A stretch of DNA of 64,000 nucleotides from JBNKHG01 sp050290225 (GTDB taxonomy: Bacteria; Pseudomonadota; Gammaproteobacteria; Pseudomonadales; Cellvibrionaceae): NCBI GenBank assembly GCA_050290225.1, contig JBNKHG010000057.1, forward strand, positions 144,607-208,606. Reading direction: 5' to 3'. The stretch's first letter is position 1. Each line of letters starts with the position of its first letter. The position numbers were made by a program, and so were the translations under genes. The notes below the pieces were generated by a model that worked only from the letters and a program-made list of their open reading frames with translations, was not told the DNA's origin and searched no databases. This document shows positions 17,135 to 25,890 of this stretch, one piece after another.

Positions 17135-17935
17135 TTAGGTGCTGTGCAAGATCAGCTCCAGAACCAGTTTGCTGCCGAAGTAGGCCAGCATCAGTGCGCA
17201 AAACCCGCCCAGGGTCCAGCGAATGGCGGTATTGCCGCGCCAACCCAGGCGGTGACGCCCCCACAGCAATACACCGTACACCACCCAGGCAATAATGGTG
17301 AGTACAGTTTTGTGGGCCAGGTGCTGGGCAAACATATCCTCAATAAAAATCATGCCGCTGATAATGGAAAGCGTCAGCAGTAATTCACCCGCCCAGAGGA
17401 GTTCAAACAGCAGGGATTCCATGGTCTGCAGCGGCGGCAGCAGGCGCACCAGGCCGGTGGGGTGTTTGTGTTTGAGTTGGTAATTCTGGAAGGCGAGCGA
17501 GAGCGCCTGCAGGGTGGCGATGGTGAGCAGGCTGTAGGCGAGTATCGACACCAGAATATGGGTCCCGATACCGGCGTGCACCTGCATGGGGGCCGCCGAA
17601 CTCGGTATGAACAGCGACAAAACCACAATCAGAGCCGACAGCGGAAACTGCAGTACAAACAGGTTTTGCAACGGTTTTCTCAAACTGCTGAGCAGAACCA
17701 GTAAATTAATGGCCCAGGCCAGGGCCGAACCGATATGGAAAAGACCGAACTGGAAGCCCTGTTTGGTATAGATAAGACCACTGGCGCCAATGCCGTGGAA
17801 TAAAAGCGCTGTGGTTGCGAAACTCAACAGCCACTGCTTGTTCGCCGCCTGCTTTTTCAGTAGAGCATTCACTAAAAATAGACTTGCACCCAGGTAGAGG
17901 GCGGCGGCGGCTACATTGGCGGCAAAGGTGGTCAT
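17135..17935 (-). CDS. Cytochrome c assembly (CcsA/YpjD-like) membrane protein
   Basis: Translation from ATG 17935 gives about 266 residues with eight hydrophobic segments and the histidines typical of the CcsA/YpjD family. The upstream in-frame ATG at 17998 would add a non-hydrophobic 21-residue tail and is less likely. It is divergent from ffh, a conserved gammaproteobacterial arrangement. Heme handling is inferred from the family, and YpjD itself has no firmly established role. Confidence 0.8.
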   Translation of the reverse strand: MTTFAANVAAAALYLGASLFLVNALLKKQAANKQWLLSFATTALLFHGIGASGLIYTKQGFQFGLFHIGSALAWAINLLVLLSSLRKPLQNLFVLQFPLSALIVVLSLFIPSSAAPMQVHAGIGTHILVSILAYSLLTIATLQALSLAFQNYQLKHKHPTGLVRLLPPLQTMESLLFELLWAGELLLTLSIISGMIFIEDMFAQHLAHKTVLTIIAWVVYGVLLWGRHRLGWRGNTAIRWTLGGFCALMLAYFGSKLVLELILHST

Positions 17936-18156
17936 TGGTTGCTGTGGTTCCTGGATCGAGTTCCTGAATCCATTGTCAGGGCAGCGGAAGTTTGTCATTG
18001 AAGCGGGAAGGCTTCAAGTCGCGAATCGACAATTGTCAGTCACTGGCCGTCACGAATTAGCGGTTAGCGACTTATAGCTGGTATACTCCCCCACCTTTGT
18101 ACTGCGTCCGCAGCCCTGCAGCTGCGCGCCCCTCTATTGAGTTATTAGTGGCTGAT

Positions 18157-19566
18157 ATGTTTGAGAGTTTATCGGATCGTCTATCGAAATCTCTGCGCAC
18201 CATAACCGGAAAAGCGCGACTCACCGAAGACAACATAAAGGATACCCTGCGGGAAGTGCGAAAGGCGCTGCTGGAAGCGGATGTGGCGCTGCCGGTGGTC
18301 AAGGCCTTCGTGTCACAGGTCAAGGATCGTGCCGTGGGCCAGGAGGTCAGCAAGGCACTTAATCCGGGGCAGCAATTCGTCAAAATTGTCGAGTCCGAAC
18401 TGATCCAGGTGATGGGGGCCGCCAACGAGTCTTTGAACCTGGCGGCAAAGCCGCCGGCAGTAATCCTGATGGCGGGTTTACAGGGCGCGGGTAAAACCAC
18501 CTCGGTGGCCAAGCTGGCGCGTTTCCTGAAAGAGCGGGAAAAGAAGAAGGTGCTGGTGGTGAGTGCCGACGTCTACCGTCCCGCAGCCATCAAACAGCTG
18601 GAAACCCTAGCCGGTGAGGTCGAAGCCGAGTTCTTTCATTCCAGTGCCGATCAGAAACCGATCGATATTGCCAATGCCGCCATTGACCACGCCAAGCGAC
18701 AGTTTGCCGATGTCGTGATCGTGGACACCGCTGGTCGCCTGCATATTGACGAAGAATTGATGGATGAAATCAAGGGATTGCACGCGGCCGTAAAGCCCGT
18801 GGAAACCCTGTTTGTCATCGATGCCATGATTGGTCAGGATGCGGTCAATACCGCCAAAGCCTTTAACGACGCCTTGCCGTTGACGGGTGTGATCCTTACC
18901 AAAGCGGATGGTGATGCCCGTGGTGGCGCGGCTCTGTCTGTGCGCCAGGTCACTGGCAAGCCGATCAAATTTCTGGGGATGGGGGAAAAGGTAGATGCCC
19001 TCGAGCCTTTCCACCCCGATCGTATCGCTTCTCGCATTCTCGGCATGGGTGACGTCCTCTCGCTGATTGAGGAAGCCGAGCAGAAGATCGACAAGCAAAA
19101 AGCTGAAAAGCTGGTAAAAAAGGTCGCCAAAGGGAAGAAGTTCGACCTGGAAGACCTGCGCGATCAGTTGCAACAGATGCAGAATATGGGCGGTATGAGC
19201 TCCATGCTGGAAAAATTGCCCGGCATGGGCAATGTCGCCCAACTGGCCGAACAGGCCAATATGGGCAAACAGTTCAAAGTGATGGAAGTTATTATCGATT
19301 CCATGACGCCCGCTGAGCGCTCCAACCCGGATATCCTCAACGGCTCACGTAAACGCCGTATCACCCAGGGCTCCGGCACCACCATCCAGGATCTCAATCG
19401 CCTGCTGAAGCAGCACAAGCAGATGGCAAAGATGATGAAAAAGATGAAGGGCGGTGGTATGGCGAAGATGATGCGAGGCCTGGGAGGGATGTTTCCGGGT
19501 GGAGGAGGCGGTATGCCGCCAGGTGGATTCCCGGGAGGTGGGCTTCCGCCGGGCTTTGGACGATAA
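18157..19566 (+). CDS. ffh: Signal recognition particle GTPase Ffh
   Basis: Starting at ATG 18157 (MFESLSDRLSKSL), the protein of 469 residues has the N-domain and the G-domain with GLQGAGKTT, DVYRPAAIKQL, DTAGR and TKADGDARGG. The C-terminal M-domain is methionine-rich and ends in a Gly/Pro/Met tail. With 4.5S RNA it targets inner membrane proteins to the translocon. The gene precedes the rpsP-rimM-trmD-rplS operon. Confidence 0.97.
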   Translation: MFESLSDRLSKSLRTITGKARLTEDNIKDTLREVRKALLEADVALPVVKAFVSQVKDRAVGQEVSKALNPGQQFVKIVESELIQVMGAANESLNLAAKPPAVILMAGLQGAGKTTSVAKLARFLKEREKKKVLVVSADVYRPAAIKQLETLAGEVEAEFFHSSADQKPIDIANAAIDHAKRQFADVVIVDTAGRLHIDEELMDEIKGLHAAVKPVETLFVIDAMIGQDAVNTAKAFNDALPLTGVILTKADGDARGGAALSVRQVTGKPIKFLGMGEKVDALEPFHPDRIASRILGMGDVLSLIEEAEQKIDKQKAEKLVKKVAKGKKFDLEDLRDQLQQMQNMGGMSSMLEKLPGMGNVAQLAEQANMGKQFKVMEVIIDSMTPAERSNPDILNGSRKRRITQGSGTTIQDLNRLLKQHKQMAKMMKKMKGGGMAKMMRGLGGMFPGGGGGMPPGGFPGGGLPPGFGR

Positions 19567-19578
19567 GGGGGCTTTAAG

Positions 19579-19660
19579 CTACAAGCTACAAGCTACAAGC
19601 TACAAGCGGCAAGCTACAAGCGGCAAGATAAGGGCGGCTTTGCTTGCCGCTTGTGGCTTG
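19579..19660. repeat. CTACAAG tandem repeats and an 18-bp hairpin after ffh
   Basis: Four or more AGCTACA/AGCGGCA units of 9 bp run from 19579 to 19627. The last copy (19610-19627) is complementary to 19643-19660 at 17 of 18 positions, so an imperfect 18-bp stem with a 15-nt loop can form in the transcript between ffh and rpsP. It could act as a processing or termination element. No strong U-run follows. Confidence 0.7.
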
Positions 19661-19852
19661 CCGCTTGAAGCTTTTCTACCCAATACACCACATAACCCTA
19701 TACACCCCTCCACTTTTCCCCTAAAATACCGCGCCTTTCGCGGGCCGTATCTCTCATTGGAGGGGCAGTTCGGCGAAATTAACGAATTTTGAACTGACTG
19801 TGTCTTGCCGTGAGGCAACACGAAAACTGGATGAACAGGAAGACGACTTACT

Positions 19853-20098
19853 ATGGTAAGCATTCGATTGTCTCGCGGCGGCTCTAAAAAGCGCCCCTTT
19901 TACCACCTGACCGTAACCAACAGCCGCAGCTCTCGCGACGGCCGTTTCCTGGAGCGTGTGGGATTCTTTAACCCGGTCGCCCGTGGTCAGGAAGAGCGCC
20001 TGCGCGTAGACCGCGAGCGTGTTGAGTACTGGATTGGCCAGGGCGCCCAGCTGAGCGACCGTGTTGCCAAACTGCTGAAAGATAACGCCGCTGCTTGA
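19853..20098 (+). CDS. rpsP: 30S ribosomal protein S16
   Basis: The 81-residue protein has the S16 N-terminus (MVSIRLSRGGSKKRPFYHL) and normal length. It heads the conserved rpsP-rimM-trmD-rplS operon. A GGAAGA ribosome-binding site lies about 10 bp before the ATG. Confidence 0.98.
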   Translation: MVSIRLSRGGSKKRPFYHLTVTNSRSSRDGRFLERVGFFNPVARGQEERLRVDRERVEYWIGQGAQLSDRVAKLLKDNAAA

Positions 20099-20126
20099 TT
20101 GTCAGCGATTAGCCCGGTAGAGACCA

Positions 20127-20666
20127 TTGACGGCTAATAACTCCAATCTGGTCAATGTCGGGCGTATTACCACGGTCTACGGTGTGAAAGGGTGGGTGAA
20201 AATCCATTCCAGCACTGAGCCGCGGGAAAACATATTGCAATACCAGCCCTGGTGGTTGAAAACCAGCCACGGGGTTAAGGCGGTCGAGATCGACGAAGGT
20301 CATCAACATGGACAGGGCCTGGTGGCCCATATCAAAGGCGTGGATGACCGCGATCAGGCCAGGGCATTCTGCCAGGTTGATATTGCCATTGAGCGCGATC
20401 AGCTGCCGGCGCTGGAAGACGATGAGTTTTACTGGCACCAACTGGAAGGGTTGACCGTCATCAGTGAGTTCGAAGGTGGCGAGTATAACCTGGGCCGAGT
20501 GGTCAAATTGATCGAAACCGGTGCCAACGATGTGCTGGTGGTTAAGGGCAGCGCTAACAGTCTGGATCGCAAGGAGCGCCTGGTGCCTTATGTCCCGGGC
20601 CAGTTTATCAAGTCCATTGATTTGGATGCCGGTGAAATGCGGGTGGACTGGGACCCGGAATTTTGA
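20127..20666 (+). CDS. rimM: 16S rRNA processing protein RimM
   Basis: The 179-residue protein contains the N-terminal RimM barrel (VGRITTVYGVKGWVKIHS) and the PRC-barrel C-terminal domain ending in MRVDWDPEF. It assists 30S maturation and binds S19. Translation appears to begin at TTG 20127, since no ATG or GTG fits the conserved N-terminus. Order and spacing match the standard operon. Confidence 0.96.
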   Translation: MTANNSNLVNVGRITTVYGVKGWVKIHSSTEPRENILQYQPWWLKTSHGVKAVEIDEGHQHGQGLVAHIKGVDDRDQARAFCQVDIAIERDQLPALEDDEFYWHQLEGLTVISEFEGGEYNLGRVVKLIETGANDVLVVKGSANSLDRKERLVPYVPGQFIKSIDLDAGEMRVDWDPEF

Positions 20667-20715
20667 TGGCGGACCTTATTGTCTTGGTACGCCAACTGGG
20701 CATTGAGAGGCTGTT

Positions 20716-21483
20716 GTGAGAATTGCAATCGTCTCCCTGTTTCCGGAAATGTTTGCCGCCATCACTGACTACGGCGTTAGTGGACGGGCGGTTAAGCAGG
20801 GGTTGGTCGAGCTGGATTATTTTAATCCACGCGATTACACCTCTGACCGGCATCAGACTGTGGATGACCGGCCCTACGGTGGTGGACCCGGCATGGTGAT
20901 GATGATTCAGCCATTGCGCGACGCCATCAATGCGGCCAGAACCTGGGCCGGTGCCAATGGCCAGGTGGCCAAGGTGATCTACCTGTCTCCCCAGGGCAGG
21001 CCGCTGGACCAGGCCGGGGTGGCCGAACTGGTCGAAAGCCCGAATTTGGTATTGGTCGCAGGGCGCTATGAGGGAATCGATGAGCGCCTGATTGAGTTGG
21101 AAGTGGATGAGGAGTGGTCCGTAGGCGACTATGTGTTAAGCGGCGGCGAATTGGCTGCCATGGTATTGATTGACGCCGTCACACGATTGATACCCGGGGC
21201 ACTGGGTCATGCCCAGTCGGCTGAGCAGGATTCCTTTACCGAGGGCCTGTTGGACTGTCCCCACTACACGCGTCCCGAGGTTTACGAGGGGCGGCGGGTG
21301 CCGGAGGTGCTTCTGTCCGGTAACCACGAAAGAATTCGGCGCTGGCGCCTGCAGCAGGCGCTGGGGCGGACCGACCTGCGACGGCCGGACCTGTTGGAAA
21401 AACTTGATTTGAGCGAGGAGCAGCAAACGCTGCTGACGGACTATCGTCGGGACCTTAAAGAAGCTGATAGCGACCCCCAATAA
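20716..21483 (+). CDS. trmD: tRNA (guanine-37-N1)-methyltransferase
   Basis: The 255-residue SpoU/TrmD-knot enzyme has conserved segments (RIAIVSLFPEMF, VDDRPYGGGPGMVMM, GRYEGIDERLIE, DYVLSGGELAAMV). It methylates G37 of tRNAs to prevent frameshifting. The start is GTG 20716 with GAGAGG upstream. It lies between rimM and rplS as usual. Confidence 0.97.
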   Translation: MRIAIVSLFPEMFAAITDYGVSGRAVKQGLVELDYFNPRDYTSDRHQTVDDRPYGGGPGMVMMIQPLRDAINAARTWAGANGQVAKVIYLSPQGRPLDQAGVAELVESPNLVLVAGRYEGIDERLIELEVDEEWSVGDYVLSGGELAAMVLIDAVTRLIPGALGHAQSAEQDSFTEGLLDCPHYTRPEVYEGRRVPEVLLSGNHERIRRWRLQQALGRTDLRRPDLLEKLDLSEEQQTLLTDYRRDLKEADSDPQ

Positions 21484-21545
21484 ATGGCGGCGTTTGCTAA
21501 AGCGATAACTCTAGCTGTGAAGCTACATAACTTTTGGAGTCTACC

Positions 21546-21902
21546 ATGAGTGGCAAAAACAAAATTATCCAGGAACTGGAAAACGAACAACTGAAAAAGG
21601 AACTGCCGGCTTTCGCTCCCGGTGATACTGTCGTTGTTCAGGTAAAGGTAAAAGAGGGTAACCGCGAGCGTCTGCAGGCGTTTGAAGGCGTGGTTATCGG
21701 CGTGCGCAACCGTGGCCTCAACTCCGCGTTTACCGTACGCAAAATCTCCCATGGTGTCGGTGTGGAGCGTACCTTCCAGACCCACAGCCCGCTGGTCGAC
21801 AGCATCAAGGTCAAGCGTCGCGGTGACGTGCGCCAGGCCAAGCTGTACTACCTGCGCGAACTGACAGGTAAGGCTGCCCGCATTAAGGAAAAGCTGAACT
21901 AA
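21546..21902 (+). CDS. rplS: 50S ribosomal protein L19
   Basis: From ATG 21546, preceded by GGAG, the 118-residue protein shows L19 motifs (KEGNRERLQAFEGVVI, RGLNSAFTVRKISHGVGVER). It is the last gene of the operon and is followed by a strong terminator. Confidence 0.97.
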   Translation: MSGKNKIIQELENEQLKKELPAFAPGDTVVVQVKVKEGNRERLQAFEGVVIGVRNRGLNSAFTVRKISHGVGVERTFQTHSPLVDSIKVKRRGDVRQAKLYYLRELTGKAARIKEKLN

Positions 21903-21984
21903 GGTATTTGCGGCGGGTTCGACCCTGCCGGATAACGGGCGTTTCGATACCCCGGCCGGTTGTCGCGAGGCCTTTGAATACCCC

Positions 21985-22023
21985 AAAAAAAGCCGATGCT
22001 GTCTGACAGCTTCGGCTTTTTTT
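21985..22023 (+). terminator. Rho-independent terminator after rplS
   Basis: A stem built from AGCCGATGCTGTC and GACAGCTTCGGCT, flanked by an A-run and a T-run of seven, closes the ribosomal operon. Confidence 0.92.
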
Positions 22024-22175
22024 GTGCAACGTTGGCAATGTGATGGTTTTTTGTTCGCTAAAGCGGGTTAAATGCGCCGTTCATCTTCATAAACGCTTAA
22101 TATTAGAACATTCCTTAATCTACATTATACTCATTTGAGGATCACCTTAACTTGGCATAACGTCTGGCAACGGCG

Positions 22176-23237
22176 ATGGCTACCTCATCCTCCGCTCTGA
22201 CAATGGACCCCCTGCACCGCTTTCATGATTTGGAAGGGGTAGAGCGCTCTGATTACACGGATAGCACGCCCTGGTGGGAGGAATTGACCGACGCCGCGGA
22301 TGCGATGGAAGAGGTACGCCATGCCGTTTCGGCGATGGTCGATAGCCTTTACCGGAGCGACGGTTTTCAGTTGGCGGCCCTGAAGCGAGCTTTGCAGCCG
22401 ATGGTGCAAAGTATTGTGCGCAATCCCGATGCCTGTATGTGGTTGTCCCAGGTGCAACGTACCGAAAGTTATCTCTACAAGCACGCACTGGCGACCTCGG
22501 TGTGGGCCGTGGCCCTGGGGCGGGAACTGGGGATGCCGCTCAAGCAGCTGCATAGTCTGGCCCTGGGGGGGCTGCTGATGGATGTGGGAAAGCTCAAGTT
22601 GCCCAATTCGCTGTTGCAAAAAACCGGTCCCCTGAGTGAATGGGAACTCTTGCTGATACACGACCATGTGGGGCTGGGCCTGGAAGGGCTGAAAGACGCT
22701 GCGGGTGTTAACCGGGATGTCTGGGACATGGTGGCAGCCCACCACGAACGCCATAATGGCCTCGGGTACCCGGAGGGGCTGCGTGAAGGCAAGATTCCCC
22801 TGTTTGCCCGGATCGGTGCTATCGCCGACTGTTACGACGCTATGATCAGTGCGCGTCCCTACGCTGCCACGCTATCGCCCTTCGATGCATTGAGAAAACT
22901 GTATGAGTGGCGGGATATCGATTTTCAGTCGGAGTTGATCGAGGAGTTTATCCGGGCGGTGGGGATCTACCCCGTGGGCTCGCTGGTAGAATTGAATTCC
23001 GGCGAGGTGGCGGTCGTGGTTGCGGAGGGCAGAGAGCATCGATTACGTCCCTGGGTGTTGATCTTGTTGGACAAACACAAGGCGCCCGCCGCACCCGGCC
23101 AAGCGCTGGACCTGAGTCAACCCCGGTGTACGGGTGTGCACCAGTTTGAAACTCTGCAAATTGCCGCTTGCCTGGAAATGGGGGCCTACGGGATTGACAG
23201 CCGCTTTATTCAAAATGCGTCCGCTCCGCTTTCCTAG
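22176..23237 (+). CDS. HD-GYP-like domain protein with degenerate metal motif
   Basis: The 353-residue protein has an HD-GYP fold pattern: His103, LLMDVGK (133-139), His162/His164, HHERHNGLGYP (189-199) and IADCYD (216-221). The catalytic HD pair reads Met135-Asp136, so the metal-binding histidine is missing, and the DG of HHExxDGxGYP is NG. Canonical members hydrolyse cyclic di-GMP; this one may be inactive or use altered metal coordination, acting for instance as a sensor. A separate C-terminal region of about 90 residues (LVELNSGEVAVVV) follows. It stands alone between two terminating operons. Confidence 0.8.
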   Translation: MATSSSALTMDPLHRFHDLEGVERSDYTDSTPWWEELTDAADAMEEVRHAVSAMVDSLYRSDGFQLAALKRALQPMVQSIVRNPDACMWLSQVQRTESYLYKHALATSVWAVALGRELGMPLKQLHSLALGGLLMDVGKLKLPNSLLQKTGPLSEWELLLIHDHVGLGLEGLKDAAGVNRDVWDMVAAHHERHNGLGYPEGLREGKIPLFARIGAIADCYDAMISARPYAATLSPFDALRKLYEWRDIDFQSELIEEFIRAVGIYPVGSLVELNSGEVAVVVAEGREHRLRPWVLILLDKHKAPAAPGQALDLSQPRCTGVHQFETLQIAACLEMGAYGIDSRFIQNASAPLS

Positions 23238-23480
23238 GCTTTGGCTTGCTGTCCTACATATTTATCCTCTTTTTTTTCTGATGCCACGCTGTCGCTGATC
23301 CAAATTTATTCCTTCGCCAATTTTTCCGGATCCTGAATTGTGCGCAAAGTGTGGGCTGGACCGCACTAAAGATTGAGCCCGACCGGGAACTCTGGGAAGA
23401 TAGCCGGTTCCAAGTGGTCAAACAGGCAGGTTTTGTCGATAAAGTCATGAAAAATGACCACTATTCAATAAGAGGATTTG

Positions 23481-24248
23481 ATGTTGATGCGATTGGTTTC
23501 ACGATGGATAAAGCCCCTGGTATCTGTTGCCCTGGGGCTATCGACCCTATTCAGCGGGATGGCTGGCGCCGAGGGGGTGGAGCCGGCGGTTGCGGAGAAA
23601 ATTCTGCAGCAATTGAAGCTGGGGCGTGGGGATTTGCCGTACGGGCCAGTGGAAACCTCGCCCGTGCCCGGGCTCTATAAAATACAGGTGCAGCAGGGAC
23701 CGACTCTGTTTGTTTCAGCCGACGGCAGCCATTTTGTCGCCGGTGAAATGTTTTCCGTCCAGCCCGGTCAATTCGTCAACCTGCAGGAGCAGGAGCGTAT
23801 CGAGGTTCGCGCACAATTGATCGACGATGTGGACATCAAGGACATGATCGTATTTTCGCCCAAGGGGGAAACCAAGGCGGTGATTAACGTATTCACCGAT
23901 GTGGATTGTGGCTACTGTCGCAAGTTGCACCAGGAGATGCCCGCTCTGCACGACAAGGGAATTGAAGTGCGTTACCTGGCCTACCCGCGAGCCGGCGTGC
24001 CTTCGCCGTCCTACGACAAAATTGCCACGGCCTGGTGTGCCGAGAATCCCCGGGAGACCCTGACCCGGCTCAAAAATCGCGAACCCATGCCCATCAATGT
24101 GTGTAGCGACAACCCGGTGGCTGAACAGTTCGCCCTGGGTAACCAAATGGGTGTTCGTGGAACGCCGGCTTTGGTGCTCACCGATGGTCGCTTGATTCCC
24201 GGTTACCGCAACGCCGCTGAATTAGCCAGGATACTGGGGCTGGAGTAA
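23481..24248 (+). CDS. dsbC: Thiol:disulfide interchange protein DsbC
   Basis: The start ATG 23481 lies 5 bp after AAGAGG. The 255-residue protein has a signal peptide ending MAGA, an N-terminal dimerisation domain and a thioredoxin domain with the CGYC active site (residues 143-146). The cis-Pro loop is RGTPALV. It isomerises wrong disulfides in the periplasm. The second conserved cysteine pair (AWC and NVC) is present. It precedes hom by 241 bp. Confidence 0.95.
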   Translation: MLMRLVSRWIKPLVSVALGLSTLFSGMAGAEGVEPAVAEKILQQLKLGRGDLPYGPVETSPVPGLYKIQVQQGPTLFVSADGSHFVAGEMFSVQPGQFVNLQEQERIEVRAQLIDDVDIKDMIVFSPKGETKAVINVFTDVDCGYCRKLHQEMPALHDKGIEVRYLAYPRAGVPSPSYDKIATAWCAENPRETLTRLKNREPMPINVCSDNPVAEQFALGNQMGVRGTPALVLTDGRLIPGYRNAAELARILGLE

Positions 24249-24489
24249 GCTTGTTGCGCCTGCCAATGTAGCCTGCGTTATAAAGGTAGCGTTATAAAGG
24301 TAAAGGGGCCGCCAGGCCTCTTGAGCCATTTCCCCGAACACGCTCTTTCGTCATCTGGTGCTCATTTGTGCCCCCGGAATTGACACTACCGGACTGGCTC
24401 AGTAAGGTTGCCGTCTTTCTGTCTCTCCAGGCCTGAGAAGGGGCCGGAGGGACACCGACAGTCCATGTTTCAACTTTGGAGACGTTATC

Positions 24490-25806
24490 TTGAATCCGGT
24501 AAAAATAGGCATTTGTGGCCTAGGCACAGTGGGTAGTGGCACTTTTAATGTAATATCGCGCAACCTGCGCGATATTAATGCCAGAGCCGGTTGCGAGATT
24601 ATTATTGAGCAGGTGGGCGCGCGTCGGGACAACCCCGCCTGCGACACATCATCGGTCAATGTCAGCCGCGATATTTTCGCCGTGGCGGAGAATCCGGAAA
24701 TCGATATCCTGGTGGAGCTGGTCGGTGGTACCACCATCGCCAAAGAGCTGGTGATGAAGGCACTCGACAACGGCAAGCACGTGGTCACAGCCAACAAAGC
24801 ACTGATCGCCGAGTTCGGTAACGAAATATTCGTCAAGGCCAAAGAGAAGGGATTAACTGTGGCCTTTGAGGCGGCCGTGGCTGGCGGCATTCCCATTATC
24901 AAGGCTATTCGCGAAGGTCTGGCCGCCAACCGTATCGAGTGGCTGGCGGGCATCATCAATGGCACCGGCAACTTTATTCTTACCGAGATGCGCGACAAGG
25001 GTCGTGATTTTGCCGATGTGCTGAAGGAGGCCCAGGCCCTGGGTTACGCGGAGGCGGATCCCACCTTCGACGTGGAGGGTATCGATGCCGCGCACAAGCT
25101 GGTGATTCTTGCTTCCCTCGCATTCGGTATGCCGCTGCAATTCGACAAGGTGTTTACCGAGGGCATTAGCAGGATCGCTCCCGAGGATGTGGCGTATGCA
25201 CAGGAACTGGGTTACCGCATCAAGCACCTGGGCATCGCCCGCCGCAGTGCACGCAACGGTCAGGAGGGGATTGAGCTGCGCGTGCATCCGACCCTCATTC
25301 CGGAGAAACGCCTGATTGCCAATGTTGATGGCGTCATGAATGCCGTGCTGGTCAAAGGCGATGCCGTCGGGCCGACCCTCTACTATGGACCAGGTGCCGG
25401 CGCTGAACCCACTGCCTCGGCCGTCGTGGCCGATGTCATTGACCTGGCGCGGACACTGACGGCCGATCCCGAGCATCGCGTTGCGCATTTGGGCTTCCAG
25501 CCGGATACCTTGAGCGACAGGATTATCCTGCCCATGGATGAGGTGGAGACGGCCTATTACCTGCGGATGTCAGCCGAAGACAGGCCCGGTGTATTGTCCC
25601 AGATCGCCTCTATTCTCAGTGATGCGGGTATCAGTATCGAGGCGCTGATCCAGAAGCAACCCAATGAAGGTGAAACCAAAGTGCCTGTGATTCTGTTGAC
25701 CAACTGCGCTATCGAGAAGCAGTTGTTGGCAGCTACCAGCCAGATAGAGGCGCTGGACAGCATCGAAGGGTCCGTGACCCATATCCGCGTTGAATCACTT
25801 GGATAA
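24490..25806 (+). CDS. hom: Homoserine dehydrogenase
   Basis: The 438-residue enzyme has an N-terminal Rossmann motif (GICGLGTVGSGTF), the catalytic region (ANKALIAEFG, GIINGTGNFILTEM, ADPTFDVEGIDAAHK) and a C-terminal ACT domain for threonine feedback (about residues 360-435). The start is TTG 24490 with TTTGGAG upstream, since no ATG fits the conserved N-terminus. It reduces aspartate semialdehyde to homoserine and is followed by thrC. Confidence 0.97.
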   Translation: MNPVKIGICGLGTVGSGTFNVISRNLRDINARAGCEIIIEQVGARRDNPACDTSSVNVSRDIFAVAENPEIDILVELVGGTTIAKELVMKALDNGKHVVTANKALIAEFGNEIFVKAKEKGLTVAFEAAVAGGIPIIKAIREGLAANRIEWLAGIINGTGNFILTEMRDKGRDFADVLKEAQALGYAEADPTFDVEGIDAAHKLVILASLAFGMPLQFDKVFTEGISRIAPEDVAYAQELGYRIKHLGIARRSARNGQEGIELRVHPTLIPEKRLIANVDGVMNAVLVKGDAVGPTLYYGPGAGAEPTASAVVADVIDLARTLTADPEHRVAHLGFQPDTLSDRIILPMDEVETAYYLRMSAEDRPGVLSQIASILSDAGISIEALIQKQPNEGETKVPVILLTNCAIEKQLLAATSQIEALDSIEGSVTHIRVESLG

Positions 25807-25829
25807 TTAAAGTGGCTGATCGCTGGTCG

Positions 25830-25872
25830 CTAGAGGTTAGTGATTAGACGTTAGTGATCAGAGATTAGCGAC
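25830..25872. repeat. 14-bp degenerate direct repeats between hom and thrC
   Basis: Three imperfect units of the TAGACGTTAGTGAT type occupy most of the 84-bp gap between the two genes. They do not disturb the thrC ribosome-binding site (AAGAGG). Confidence 0.55.
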
Positions 25873-25890
25873 TTACATAAGAGGTTTATT

